In this document: piece by piece, positions 7,746 through 17,359 of the stretch | Numbering within the stretch: position 1 is the stretch's first letter | Layout: the number at the start of each line of letters is the position of its first letter | Assembly: GCA_900316855.1 (NCBI GenBank) | Contig: ONEK01000001.1 | Span: 1-64,000, forward strand | Source of the DNA: an uncultured Lachnospiraceae bacterium | GTDB lineage: Bacteria > Bacillota > Clostridia > Lachnospirales > Lachnospiraceae | Direction: 5' to 3' | DNA: 64,000 bases | Notes under the pieces: model-generated | The model's database searches: none | Told to the model about the DNA's origin: nothing | What the model saw: only the letters and a program-made list of their open reading frames with translations | Translations under genes and position numbers: made by a program

Positions 7746-9314
7746 ATGAAAAATAGAATTCTCAATATCCTGATTGATCTGTATGCGGCAGTTTTCGGCC
7801 TGCTGTCAGCACTGGTTCTTGTCGTTTCCATGCTGACGACCGTTGTTTTCCGCAGGAACGAGCAGAATGACCTGTTCGATTTCGTGCCGGAAAACCTGCC
7901 GCTGCTTTTATGCCTCTGCGCCGCTGCTGCTGCCGTTCTGTTTTGCCTGCAGAGGAAGGCGTTCTTTGCAGGAAGCAGACACGGCGGCAGGTTTCACATC
8001 GGAGCGTCCGGCAGAATTCTCCTCGTCTTTGCCGCTGCCTGCAGCCTCTTCTTCATCCTGTCCATGCGCCCCGTTCCGACGAATGACGCGAGCCAGCTCG
8101 ATGACATTATCAATGATTTCATGCATGGGGAATACGGCGCGCTGGAGCCGGGCGGCTACCTTGCCTCGTACCCGTTCCAGATCGGTTATGTCTGCATCGG
8201 ACAGCTCCTGTATCTTTCGTTTGGTCCTTCGAACTTCCTGGTCTATCAGTTTCTGAACGTGCTGTCCATTCTCGGAACGCTGTACTGCCTGTACCGCATT
8301 GCGGAGGAGATTTTCGGGAGCGAAGCGGCGGAGGTCATTGGGGTTCTGGGCCTTGGCGCTTTTGTTCTGTATATTTACGCCACATTCATTTACAACGATA
8401 TCTGGTCGCTGTTTCCGCAGACGCTGGCCCTGTACCTGCAGATCCGCTACCTGAAGACCGGAAAGGTCCGGACTGAAATCGGGGCCGGAGCCGCGATCAG
8501 CATCGCGTGCTTCATCAAGACGAACTGCATCATCGCCCTCATCGCCATGGTCCTGACACTGGGCATCCGGGCAATCCGCGCACTGCCCTCCGGGAAGGAG
8601 GCGGTACGCCACCTGCTCCTCGCCCTCTGCATGATCATCCTTACGTCTGCACTGTCCGCGCTGGTGAAGGCAGGCTATACCCGGGCGGCGGGACTGGAAC
8701 GGTTCCCGGAAGGGGTTCCGGCAGCCGGGTATCTTGCCATGGGAATGCAGGAGATGGAGGGAAAATACGGCTGGTATGACGGCTACAACGTCTCCGTCCT
8801 GCATGAGAATGGAAATGATACACAGGCGGCGTCAGAGGCTGCATGCCGTAACATGGAGGAACAGATGGGACATTTCCGGGACAGCGGCAGGTACTTCGTG
8901 AAGTTCTACCTCATGAAATTCCTGTCCCAGTGGGCCGATCCGACCCAGATGTCGCTGCGTGAGCTCGAGGAGAGCGTCCGGCACACGACGTTTCCGAAAA
9001 CAGTGTCGGAATTTATGATTTTCGGCGCGGGGTTTCCGGTCCTGTCATGGATCATGAATGTCTGGCATACACTGATGTATCTCGGAGTCGTCCTGTACAT
9101 GGTCACCTGGCTGCTGCGCAGAATCCGCCATGAGCCTGTGAGCGACGCGGAGGCCATGCTGGTCATGTTCATTCTGGGCGGCATGCTGTTCCACCAGATC
9201 TGGGAGGCAGCCGGCAGGTACAGCCTGCGCTATTACGTCACGATGCTGCCTCTTGCCGCCTATGGGTACGAGCGCCTGATGACCACGAAGTTGCCGAAGG
9301 GCGTCAGGTCATAA
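7746..9314 (+). CDS. polytopic membrane protein, GT-C glycosyltransferase type
   Basis: 522 aa with about ten or more hydrophobic helices. The first extracytoplasmic loop holds NDASQLDD at about residues 111-118, an acidic motif of the kind GT-C transferases use at this place, followed by YGALEPGGYLASYPFQIGY, also typical of ArnT/PMT-like enzymes. A transferase using a polyprenyl-phosphate-linked sugar at the outer membrane face is the likely role; acceptor and sugar are unknown. It starts five bases after the DUF3048 gene with no strong ribosome site of its own, suggesting coupling. Its 3' end overlaps the end of the convergent gene by 55 bases. Confidence 0.75.
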   Translation: MKNRILNILIDLYAAVFGLLSALVLVVSMLTTVVFRRNEQNDLFDFVPENLPLLLCLCAAAAAVLFCLQRKAFFAGSRHGGRFHIGASGRILLVFAAACSLFFILSMRPVPTNDASQLDDIINDFMHGEYGALEPGGYLASYPFQIGYVCIGQLLYLSFGPSNFLVYQFLNVLSILGTLYCLYRIAEEIFGSEAAEVIGVLGLGAFVLYIYATFIYNDIWSLFPQTLALYLQIRYLKTGKVRTEIGAGAAISIACFIKTNCIIALIAMVLTLGIRAIRALPSGKEAVRHLLLALCMIILTSALSALVKAGYTRAAGLERFPEGVPAAGYLAMGMQEMEGKYGWYDGYNVSVLHENGNDTQAASEAACRNMEEQMGHFRDSGRYFVKFYLMKFLSQWADPTQMSLRELEESVRHTTFPKTVSEFMIFGAGFPVLSWIMNVWHTLMYLGVVLYMVTWLLRRIRHEPVSDAEAMLVMFILGGMLFHQIWEAAGRYSLRYYVTMLPLAAYGYERLMTTKLPKGVRS

Positions 9315-11068
9315 GAGGGGGCTTCACGCCCGCTGCCTTCCGGCATGCTCTCCGTGAAATCGACGGCTTCCTGCGCCGTCACAACAAACACGTCCCGCGC
9401 GTATTTCTCATCCGCGCAATGACTCACCTCCTGCTCCGGCAGGCCGAAAACGAAATGCCCGAAGCGGTCCGCAACACGGAATTCCGCCTCCGGATCCTTA
9501 TAGTGGACCGTAGCCAGGAATTCCTTCGGATTCGTGCGGGTATAATAGAGCGTCAGCATGAACGGTGACGCCACGTTGGAATAGGTAGACCACACGGTGC
9601 CGCCCGTATCCGCAGCAATCCGGTCGGCGAGCACCATGGCGTCCCCGTAGCCCGGCATGAAATTGTACGAGGCATAGTCATTGTATCTGCCGCCGTAGTA
9701 ATCCTTCGCGAACGAGCCAAAGCCCGCTGTCAGCAGAAGGAGCGGAACAAGGACCGCGGCACGGGAGAGCATCCTGCGCGTGCCGGCAACCCCGTCCGCA
9801 AGCCCCTTAAGTCCCGTCACATGATAGAAAACAAGCGGCAGGAACAGGAAAACCTCGCGGTTGATATCCTGCTCGATGAGAAGGGCGAAAATCATGCTGC
9901 AGACCAGCAGTGTGAAAAACACAGCATTGCCTGCGTCCTCCGGATCCCACGCATCCCGTTTTGTCCGGGACCGGACCAGACGCACCGCTCCCAGCGCGAT
10001 CCCGTAGAATGTAACGGGGAACGTAAACTGATACAGTGTTGCGTACCCGGGCATCATGTTCCAGGAAACCTCGTCGGCGTGCCCGACAGTGAGCGTCAGC
10101 ATAAGGCCCCTCAGGTTTTGCAGAAGGACCGCGCCGGGGTGGCTTCCGAACGAGATGAATACGGAGCCGAAATGACTGGATGTGAATTTCGGGAACGAGA
10201 AATACGGCGTCACAATCTCGGGAACGCCGAGGAAATTCACGGCGTAAAACAGGGCAAGCAAAGACGCGACGGCAAGGAATGCCAGGATGCCGGGAAGCAG
10301 CTGCCGGACTGTCATCCTGTGACAGGCAAGAAGCAGCAGGCAGACCAGCACGAGGTGGAGCGGGATCACGATGTTCGCGGAGCCGTAGGTATAAAGGCAC
10401 AGACTGTAAAGCCCCGCCGCGAGGCAGTAAGTGCGGGTCTCCTGCGACAAGACAGCGGCGGTCATGACAGACGCTGCGAGCAGCTCGAAAAACGGCGCGA
10501 TATTGCTGTCAAGGCTGAAGCGGGACAGCATGATGTGCCAGGGCATTACTGTCAGCACGAAAAGCCCTGTGAGCGCGGTTTTCCTGCCATAGAGGCGCAG
10601 CAGGACGAGGAAGAACAGAAGGAGTGTCAATGTGCCGAAAAACGCCGTAACAAAGCGGATGGAGAACACCCTGGTGCCGAAAAGCTTCGTCGTCAGGACG
10701 TTGCAGTAGATCATGAGCGGTGATCCGCCGCCGGAGCCCCACGTGATGGGATAAACCGGCCAGGGATAGCCGTTCCGGTCGATGCCGAAGTTCGAAAGGC
10801 AGTACGCCTCATACCCGATGGAGGCTTCATCCTGCTGCAGACCATCGGGGAGTCCGGGGAGGTCCCAAAACCGCAGAAAAACCCCGAGTGCAAGAACCGC
10901 GAGTACAAGCACGGCGTACAGAATGTCATCCCGGCGTGTACGGATCTCAATCGCATGGGAAACTGACAACCCCTGTCTGCGGCGGCGAAGGGCTGCCGCG
11001 AGACAGACAAGGACGAGAGCCGCGTTGACGACGGCAGCGAGGATATTGAAATAATCGATGATACGCAT
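9260..11068 (-). CDS. GT39/GT83-like membrane glycosyltransferase
   Basis: 602 aa with about twelve membrane helices and a C-terminal soluble part of about 130 residues. Around residues 78-85 it carries QQDEASIGYEAY, the acidic motif of the ArnT/PMT family, in which the Asp-Glu pair lies in the first outer loop. It is predicted to move a sugar from a lipid carrier to an outer acceptor. The ATG at 11068 has CAGGAG six bases upstream; an ORF extension of 55 residues reads through non-coding sequence. It lies 49 bases behind another GT-C gene, so the two probably form an operon. The coding ends of this gene and 7746-9314 overlap by 55 bases. Confidence 0.8.
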   Translation of the reverse strand: MRIIDYFNILAAVVNAALVLVCLAAALRRRRQGLSVSHAIEIRTRRDDILYAVLVLAVLALGVFLRFWDLPGLPDGLQQDEASIGYEAYCLSNFGIDRNGYPWPVYPITWGSGGGSPLMIYCNVLTTKLFGTRVFSIRFVTAFFGTLTLLLFFLVLLRLYGRKTALTGLFVLTVMPWHIMLSRFSLDSNIAPFFELLAASVMTAAVLSQETRTYCLAAGLYSLCLYTYGSANIVIPLHLVLVCLLLLACHRMTVRQLLPGILAFLAVASLLALFYAVNFLGVPEIVTPYFSFPKFTSSHFGSVFISFGSHPGAVLLQNLRGLMLTLTVGHADEVSWNMMPGYATLYQFTFPVTFYGIALGAVRLVRSRTKRDAWDPEDAGNAVFFTLLVCSMIFALLIEQDINREVFLFLPLVFYHVTGLKGLADGVAGTRRMLSRAAVLVPLLLLTAGFGSFAKDYYGGRYNDYASYNFMPGYGDAMVLADRIAADTGGTVWSTYSNVASPFMLTLYYTRTNPKEFLATVHYKDPEAEFRVADRFGHFVFGLPEQEVSHCADEKYARDVFVVTAQEAVDFTESMPEGSGREAPSYDLTPFGNFVVIRRSYP

Positions 11069-11117
11069 GGATTTCTCCTGAAATTTTGCGGGACGGTCTT
11101 TCCGGAAGCCCTGCGCC

Positions 11118-12698
11118 TTACCGGATCCGCCGGAACAGATAGTAGTCGTGCTCCGTTTCGCCCATAACCTGGTGAAACGAATCCAGCAGCGTGTAGTGAT
11201 CGCCGGTGCAGTCCGGATAGGTATCCCTCGCAACGAGGAATTCCGTCTTCCCCTCCGCTATATACTGCTCCTGCTCCTTATAAGCGCGCTGGCCCGGCAG
11301 TGTCTGTGTCTGGAACCAGTAGCAGGTCGGATAGATGTCCGCAGCCGTATAGAGGCCGCAGTCCAGGCAGTAGTAATTAAGGAGCGTAGGATTACTGCTC
11401 CCGTTTTCCCGGATATCCTGCGCAAAGTGGGTCAGAAACACATCATCCTTACTGTAATGCAGATAATAGGTGTTGCCAGACAGCAGCAGGACGAGACAAA
11501 GCGACGCTGCAAGGCTTGCCGCACAGCACACGGCTGCCGGGGTACGGTGGAAAGACAATCCGCTGCCGGCAGCGGCGGGATGAGAGTCAGAGCAATCAGC
11601 AGGGTGATTATTGCCGGAGGCTGCAGGAGCGAAGCGGTGCACACACCACTGTGCGGCAAGCCCGGCGGGAACCATGCCGGGGACCGCGAAGGCTGTGAAC
11701 GGCAGCGAGTAGTAAGGCAGATGCGTGCCGCCTGCGTAAATTCCCGCAAACGTCAGCACGAACAGCAGCGGCAGCGTGATCCGGGACAGGAGCCCTGCCT
11801 GCGGCCGCAGCAGGAAGTACACAAAGCCTGCCGCGATGAGGGCGAAATACTGGAAATTGTCGAAGAAGAGCCAGTACAGGATTTTTGCCATGGAGTAGAG
11901 CCTTCCGCCCTCGGCGGGTGCTCCCTGGCCGCCCAGGTTCGAGTAAACGAAGACGTTCTCGTAAACATAGGCGTAGTACCAGTCATACAGCGCGTGATGC
12001 ACGCAAAAGTAAAGGAACCACGGCACGGCAGGCAGCACCATCCCGAGGAGGAATACGCCGCAGGACTGCAGGAAGCGGCGGAACCCGCCGGACGTCACCA
12101 GCACGATCACCATGAAACCGAAGAAGAACCCCAGGAGCGTAAACTTCACGCACGCTGCAAACCCGCACAGGAGTCCCGCAGTGAGAACGGTCCGGAACGC
12201 AAAAGGCCTGCCGGGCTTCTCCCTGATCTGCCGCAGGATCAGATACAGCACCCACAGGATGGACGGGAGGCAGATTTCCTCCGCACAGCCGCCCCAGTAG
12301 AACGAAAACGAGGAAAATGACAGGGCGAACACGACCGGCGCCGCGATGAGAGCGGTTTCCTCCTTCAGGTACAGCCGCAGAATGCGGACGGCAAAGAACA
12401 GGTCCAGCATGCCCAGCAGCACTTCCATGACGAAAACGCCGCGGAACGTCGTCCGCGAGACAAGCGAGCACAGTCCGTACAGGAAGTACAGGTAAGGCCC
12501 CTTCTGGTCAAAGATGTCGCGGTAGATGACGATGCCGTGGAACATGGATTTCCCCATGGTGAAATAACTGTTGGAATCATCCCAGTTATTCATGGGGTAC
12601 AGGAACGAGGAACGTGTGCATACACACAGCAGCACGAAGGAAATCAGGAAATAATACAGCAGGATCCAGCCGCGGGATTTCTGCAGGTTCAGCTTCAT
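11118..12698 (-). CDS. GT-C type membrane glycosyltransferase
   Basis: 526 aa, very hydrophobic, with about ten membrane helices. After the first helix comes NNWDDSNSYF with the Asp pair that GT-C enzymes use, then YRDIFDQKGPYLYF, which is typical of this group. I start it at 12698 because GGAGAG lies nine bases upstream; another ATG at 12716 has no ribosome site. It is the first gene of a two-gene unit with the GT39/83-like gene. The substrate is unknown, but the neighbouring glycosyltransferases and flippase suggest surface polysaccharide or glycoprotein synthesis. Confidence 0.75.
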   Translation of the reverse strand: MKLNLQKSRGWILLYYFLISFVLLCVCTRSSFLYPMNNWDDSNSYFTMGKSMFHGIVIYRDIFDQKGPYLYFLYGLCSLVSRTTFRGVFVMEVLLGMLDLFFAVRILRLYLKEETALIAAPVVFALSFSSFSFYWGGCAEEICLPSILWVLYLILRQIREKPGRPFAFRTVLTAGLLCGFAACVKFTLLGFFFGFMVIVLVTSGGFRRFLQSCGVFLLGMVLPAVPWFLYFCVHHALYDWYYAYVYENVFVYSNLGGQGAPAEGGRLYSMAKILYWLFFDNFQYFALIAAGFVYFLLRPQAGLLSRITLPLLFVLTFAGIYAGGTHLPYYSLPFTAFAVPGMVPAGLAAQWCVHRFAPAASGNNHPADCSDSHPAAAGSGLSFHRTPAAVCCAASLAASLCLVLLLSGNTYYLHYSKDDVFLTHFAQDIRENGSSNPTLLNYYCLDCGLYTAADIYPTCYWFQTQTLPGQRAYKEQEQYIAEGKTEFLVARDTYPDCTGDHYTLLDSFHQVMGETEHDYYLFRRIR

Positions 12699-12809
12699 GG
12701 AATCAGGACTCTCCATTCGATCATGTCAGTTAAAGGGCCGGAAGAGCAGGTCTTCCGTTCCCAGTTTAGCCCACGGAATTTGCCTTGTCTATGCAAAAGA
12801 AAACCACCG

Positions 12810-12818
12810 TGGTAAAAT
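12810..12818 (+). promoter_or_regulatory. extended -10 promoter of the FAD oxidoreductase gene
   Basis: TGGTAAAAT has the TGn extension and a good -10 hexamer. It sits 75 bases before the ATG at 12893, in the divergent gap. No good -35 is seen, which is acceptable for extended -10 promoters. Confidence 0.45.
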
Positions 12819-12892
12819 CAACTAATGCTGTTTGAAAGAGGTAACAACAGCGTGCGGGCACTGTGTTCCGCGTATGAAAGGAACGATTTCGC

Positions 12893-14476
12893 ATGAAAAA
12901 GGCTTTGATTATCGGCGCCGGCCCGGCCGGCCTGACCGCTGCCTATGAGCTGCTGGACAGATCCGGGGACTACGAGGTTACAGTCTTCGAGGAGAGCGAC
13001 AAGTTCGGCGGTATTGCCAGAACCGTGGAGTATAAGGGAAACCGTATGGATATGGGCGGGCACCGTTTCTTCACGAAGGTCCCCGAGGTCAATGCGTGGT
13101 GGGATAAGATGATGCCACGCCAGGGCGCGCCCGCCGCGGACGATATTGCCCTTGGCCGGAACGTTACGCTCAATCCCGGCGGTCCCGATCCCGAGCAGCA
13201 GGACCGCGTCATGCTGCGCAGGAACCGGGTTTCCCGGATTTTCTTTGACCGTAAATTTTATGACTATCCGATCAGCCTGAAGGCACAGACCTTCCGCAAC
13301 ATGGGCTTTGCCAACACCATGAAGGTCGGCTTCTCCTACCTTGCCGCCATGGTTCACAAGAGGCCGGAAAACTCACTCGAGGATTTCTATATCAACCGGT
13401 TCGGCCGCAAGCTGTATTCCATGTTCTTCGAATATTACACGGAAAACCTCTGGGGCAGGCATCCCTCCGAGATCGATCCGTCCTGGGGCGCCCAGCGCGT
13501 CAAGGGTGTGTCCATCTTTGCGGTGCTGAAGAACGCGATCGAGAAGCAGCTCGGCAGGAAAAACCGCAAGGTCGAGACTTCCCTCATCGAGGAGTTCTCC
13601 TATCCGAAGCTGGGTCCGGGTGAGCTGTGGGATGTCACGGCGGACCGGGTCCGCGAGAAGGGTGGAACGATCCTGACGAACGCGAGGGTAACCGGAATCC
13701 GCCGGGGCGCGGACGGCGCCATCGTCGGCGTCACGTATGAGACACCCGGGGGGACGAAGCAGATGGACGGTGACGTCGTCATCTCGTCCATGCCGATCCG
13801 GGACCTTGTAGCCGGCATGAATGACGTGCCTGCGGAGCCCGCACGCATTGCGGCGGGTCTTCCCTACCGCGATTACATGACGGTCGGCGTCCTCATCGAT
13901 CACCTGAACCTGAAGAACGAGACCCCGATGAAGACGGTCGGCAACATCGTTCCGGACAACTGGGTCTACGTACAGGACCGCACGGTAAAGATGGGCCGGT
14001 TCCAGATTTACAACAACTGGTCGCCGTACCTTGTGAAGGACCTGGAGCACACCATCTGGATGGGACTGGAGTATTTCTGCAACGAGGGAGACACCCTCTG
14101 GAGCATGACGGATGACGAGTTTGCAGAGCTCGGCATCTCCGAGATGATCAAACTGAACCTCATCGATTCGCGCAAGAATGTCCTGGACTACCATGTGGAG
14201 CGCGTGAAGAAGGCGTATCCCGCCTATTTCGATACCTACGAGGAGATGGATACGCTGCGCGAGTGGCTCAATACCATCCCGAACCTGTTCTGCGTCGGAC
14301 GAAACGGCCAGCACCGGTACAACAACATCGATCATTCCATGTGCACGTCGTTCGAGGCCGTGAAGGACATCCTGTCCGGCACAGCGGACCGCTCCAATGT
14401 ATGGAACGTCAACACGGAGCAGGAGTATCACGAGGAAGAAAAGACCGGAGACGGGAATACGGCGGAAGTTGACTGA
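12893..14476 (+). CDS. FAD-dependent amine-oxidase/UDP-galactopyranose-mutase-like oxidoreductase
   Basis: 527 aa. The N-terminus has a perfect dinucleotide-binding loop, [16 protein letters not shown], followed by the acidic end of strand 2 (FEES) and by MGGHRFF, as in protoporphyrinogen oxidase, phytoene desaturase and UDP-galactopyranose mutase relatives. WGRHPSEID and WGAQRVKG in the middle are typical of a subgroup often found in polysaccharide loci. The C-terminal [15 protein letters not shown] segment probably closes the FAD site. The substrate is unknown; a nucleotide sugar or a lipid-linked sugar fits the context. AAAGGA stands 11 bases before the ATG. The radical SAM gene follows after 42 bases, so the two may act together. 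Confidence 0.8.
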   Translation: MKKALIIGAGPAGLTAAYELLDRSGDYEVTVFEESDKFGGIARTVEYKGNRMDMGGHRFFTKVPEVNAWWDKMMPRQGAPAADDIALGRNVTLNPGGPDPEQQDRVMLRRNRVSRIFFDRKFYDYPISLKAQTFRNMGFANTMKVGFSYLAAMVHKRPENSLEDFYINRFGRKLYSMFFEYYTENLWGRHPSEIDPSWGAQRVKGVSIFAVLKNAIEKQLGRKNRKVETSLIEEFSYPKLGPGELWDVTADRVREKGGTILTNARVTGIRRGADGAIVGVTYETPGGTKQMDGDVVISSMPIRDLVAGMNDVPAEPARIAAGLPYRDYMTVGVLIDHLNLKNETPMKTVGNIVPDNWVYVQDRTVKMGRFQIYNNWSPYLVKDLEHTIWMGLEYFCNEGDTLWSMTDDEFAELGISEMIKLNLIDSRKNVLDYHVERVKKAYPAYFDTYEEMDTLREWLNTIPNLFCVGRNGQHRYNNIDHSMCTSFEAVKDILSGTADRSNVWNVNTEQEYHEEEKTGDGNTAEVD

Positions 14477-14518
14477 TTCTGCCGCCCGGCTGCGGCATTG
14501 ACGATAAGGGAGTCATCC

Positions 14519-15520
14519 ATGCCGATTACGATAAACAGTTTTCTGGGGAGATTCGGCTACAAGGCGAGACAGTGGTTTCCGAATCTCGCCGCCAACGCGT
14601 ACCTGAAGCTTCAGTTCAAGACAAGACGCAGGGCGCAGGACGCCTACTGCAGATGGTTTCTGGACCAGCCGGAGGCACCGATGCCCCAGGTTGTGAACAT
14701 TGAGACGATCAACCGGTGTAATTCGACGTGCGAGTTCTGCACGGCGAATGTAAACGCGGAGAAGCGCCCCTTATGCAAAATCGACGACGGACTGTACCGC
14801 AGTATTATCGACCAGCTCGCGGACTGGGGCTATGAGGGACACCTTACGCTCTACGGTAACAACGAGCCGCTCCTCGATACGAAGATCGTGGAACGCCATA
14901 AGTACGCGAGGGAAAAGCTTCCGAAGGCGTTCATCTTCATGTCAACGAACGGTCTCATCCTCACCGTGGACAAGGTGAAGGAGATCGCACCCTACATCAA
15001 CCAGCTCATCATCAACAACTATGCGCTGGAATACAGGCTGCACGACAATATTCAGGAGCTGTACGACTACGTGAAGGCACATCCGGACGAATTCCGGGAC
15101 CTGGATATCCAGATCCAGATGCGCTACCTGAAGGAGGTGCTCACGAACCGCGCCGGCTCGGCGCCGAACAAGCAGGATACTCTGAAGGATGCCGTGACGG
15201 AGCCCTGCCTCCTGCCCTTTACCGATGTGTGGATTACGCCGAACGGTAAGGTCGGCCTGTGCTGCTGCGACAACCTTGAGGTCACCGACATGGGAGACCT
15301 CACGAAGACGCCGCTGAAGGAGATCTGGAACGGGGAAAAGCTCCATGATGCCCGTGTGAAGATTGCGGGCGGCCGGCAGAATTACCCGTTCTGCAGGAAA
15401 TGTGATTTTATCGACGCGGGCTTCCGCATGCAGGTCGCGAAGAAGATCCTCGCGGGCGACATCGAGGGTGCCAATCATACCGGCGGCGAGGAGAAGAACT
15501 CCCGTCAGTCACGGGAGTGA
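14519..15520 (+). CDS. radical SAM / SPASM domain protein
   Basis: 333 aa. The radical SAM cluster motif CNSTCEFC supplies Cys67, Cys71 and Cys74 for a 4Fe-4S centre that cleaves S-adenosylmethionine. LTLYGNNEPLLD matches the usual GGEP region. Near the end a SPASM-like set of Cys (CLLPF, GLCCCDN, CRKCDF) should bind one or more extra clusters. Such proteins modify peptides or sugars. No precursor peptide is seen nearby; its position in the glycan locus, 42 bases after the FAD oxidoreductase, makes a sugar substrate plausible, but this is inference. The ATG at 14519 has AAGGGAG upstream; a TTG 21 bases earlier is less likely. Confidence 0.85.
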   Translation: MPITINSFLGRFGYKARQWFPNLAANAYLKLQFKTRRRAQDAYCRWFLDQPEAPMPQVVNIETINRCNSTCEFCTANVNAEKRPLCKIDDGLYRSIIDQLADWGYEGHLTLYGNNEPLLDTKIVERHKYAREKLPKAFIFMSTNGLILTVDKVKEIAPYINQLIINNYALEYRLHDNIQELYDYVKAHPDEFRDLDIQIQMRYLKEVLTNRAGSAPNKQDTLKDAVTEPCLLPFTDVWITPNGKVGLCCCDNLEVTDMGDLTKTPLKEIWNGEKLHDARVKIAGGRQNYPFCRKCDFIDAGFRMQVAKKILAGDIEGANHTGGEEKNSRQSRE

Positions 15521-15543
15521 GCCGGTTCCGGGCTGCGGAAGGA

Positions 15544-16515
15544 TCACCCGTTTTGCCGGGACTGCGGTGAGGAGCGGAATTTCCGCTGCACGTGGTGCAC
15601 AGCCCTGCGGACGAACCGCCCTGCCGTGATGTCGAGTTTGTGGGTGAAATGGACCCACGGCGTGACGGGAGGAAGGACGAGGTAGCGGTACTCATCCAGG
15701 TGGTTCCGCAGATATTCCGGATACGTCCCGTCAATTTCGACACGCGTGAAGCCGGAATCTCTTCCGAAGATGTCCTGCCCGAGGATGACGTGGTCCATGG
15801 TCTCCCGGAGGATCTCGCTGTCGTTGTATTCCTGGTGCGCGGCAGCCTTCACCTTCGCCCCGATGCGGCTCAGGACGTCAGTTTCATGATCGCCGCCCAT
15901 GTAGCCGAAATGCCAGCCGCCGTCCGCGACGCGGACGGAGCGCGGATCCGTGACCGGAACGAGGTCGCGAAGACGCACGATCCCCTCTTCGGGAATGCTG
16001 CGCAGGCTGCAGGCCTTCGTGCCGAGCCATTTGCGCTGCCCTGCGGGAATATCCGGGAACTCCCCGGTGATGGACAGGAGCTTTCCCGCAGTCTCCAGGT
16101 TATTCAGGAAGACATAATAATTGTTCTGCGCGAGGTGGTAGACCTTCTCAGGATCAAAGCTGTCCAGGATCTTCGTCAGAGCCTCCGGGTTCGGAATCTC
16201 GTCGCAGTCCCCGAACAGGATGATGTCGGTGTCCGCGGCATCCTTCAGGCCCTGAATGAGGTGATTCTTCTGGAAGTAGTCGCGCTCATGCGTGATCCTG
16301 AAATCCCGGTCCTCATCCACCACGATGTAATCGATTTTCGGGAGGAATTCCCGGAACTGTTCTTTATTCTTCTCAAAACACAGCTCCTTCGGCTCTCCGG
16401 AGAACGTCGTCGTCGCTTCCTCGATGACAAAGCGGTCAACGTAAGGGTCCAGGATGTGGAGCCTCAGCTTCAGAATATCCACTTCATTGAAAAAGGGAAT
16501 GCAGTCGTAGATCAT
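15544..16515 (-). CDS. GT17-family glycosyltransferase
   Basis: 323 aa, soluble. The N-terminus MIYDCIPFFNEVDIL and the following VIEEATTTFSGEPK are the signature of glycosyltransferase family 17 (N-acetylglucosaminyltransferase III-like). FGDCDEIPN holds the metal-binding DxD-type motif at about residues 106-110. It should use a nucleotide sugar in the cytoplasm. GGAAGGAC lies about 12 bases before the ATG at 16515; upstream sequence in frame belongs to the preceding gene. It is last in a minus-strand unit of four genes (flippase, GT11, DUF5672, GT17). Confidence 0.85.
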   Translation of the reverse strand: MIYDCIPFFNEVDILKLRLHILDPYVDRFVIEEATTTFSGEPKELCFEKNKEQFREFLPKIDYIVVDEDRDFRITHERDYFQKNHLIQGLKDAADTDIILFGDCDEIPNPEALTKILDSFDPEKVYHLAQNNYYVFLNNLETAGKLLSITGEFPDIPAGQRKWLGTKACSLRSIPEEGIVRLRDLVPVTDPRSVRVADGGWHFGYMGGDHETDVLSRIGAKVKAAAHQEYNDSEILRETMDHVILGQDIFGRDSGFTRVEIDGTYPEYLRNHLDEYRYLVLPPVTPWVHFTHKLDITAGRFVRRAVHHVQRKFRSSPQSRQNG

Positions 16516-16535
16516 AAATGCCGGTCCTTCCGGGC

Positions 16536-17285
16536 TTACCTCCCATGCCTGCGCCAGAACAGCAGCGGACGAATAAGCGACTTCAGGCGCTTTGCGGGAC
16601 TCAGGAAGCGGGGGTAATCCGCATTCTCCCCGCGCCACTTGTGAAACGCAAAAGGCGTAACGCCCTGATTTTCCGCAATCGGGTGCTCGCGGCCGAACCG
16701 GACCGCGGTCTCAAGCGGAGCCCATTTCAGCCCTGCCTCCTCCATCTTATTCTTTTCATAACAGCACAGGTAGATGTCCTCATTGTAGAAGCCGTCGTAG
16801 ACCGGAACCCACGGAAGGTGATGCTCCGCGGGGTACCTGAGGAGCTGCATCGAGCGGATGCTGACACTGTTGCCGACGCGGGAGAGATTCCCTTTGCTGT
16901 CGCGGTACAGGTAGTCGTTGTCCGGCAGGGGCCAGGGCGCGCCGATGTAGTCGTACTGCAGGAATTCATCGTCCCACTTTTCCGGGTGGATGACAAAGCC
17001 GTCCGCATGCACGATGAGGACATAGTCCGTGCGGATGTGGTCCTTCAGCTCGTAGACCATCTTGTAGTTGAACTTGTCAATGGAGTCCAGCTTGTCCGTG
17101 CGGGACCAGCGGATGCTGCGCGGCAGGAACCAGGGCTTCCGGTCCGTGATGAGGACGGCGTCGCCGAAATCGATGCCCCGCATGCTGTAGCGCATGGCGC
17201 GCACGGTCTCATACAGGTTGACGCTCGTCATGGCGGCCAGCGTCACGTCCGGTAGCTGCAGTTTTCCGTTTCTGTATTCTGCCAT
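16536..17285 (-). CDS. DUF5672 glycosyltransferase-like protein
   Basis: 249 aa, soluble. It shows the DUF5672 pattern: LAAMTSVNLYETVRAM at the N-terminus, YVLIVHADGFVIHPEKW (an HADG motif where GT-A enzymes have DxD), YIGAPWP, VGNSVSIRS and YNEDIYLC. Members sit in polysaccharide clusters and are thought to be glycosyltransferases of the GT-A fold, though activity is not well proven. It lies 20 bases upstream of the GT17 gene and 74 bases behind the GT11-like gene. The ribosome site (AGGCGAAAAG) is only moderate. Confidence 0.8.
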   Translation of the reverse strand: MAEYRNGKLQLPDVTLAAMTSVNLYETVRAMRYSMRGIDFGDAVLITDRKPWFLPRSIRWSRTDKLDSIDKFNYKMVYELKDHIRTDYVLIVHADGFVIHPEKWDDEFLQYDYIGAPWPLPDNDYLYRDSKGNLSRVGNSVSIRSMQLLRYPAEHHLPWVPVYDGFYNEDIYLCCYEKNKMEEAGLKWAPLETAVRFGREHPIAENQGVTPFAFHKWRGENADYPRFLSPAKRLKSLIRPLLFWRRHGR

Positions 17286-17359
17286 AGTACTTTTCGCCTG
17301 AATGACATCCGGGTTAACAGTATCGATTGGAACAGGATGGCATCATCGGTCATTCGGAC

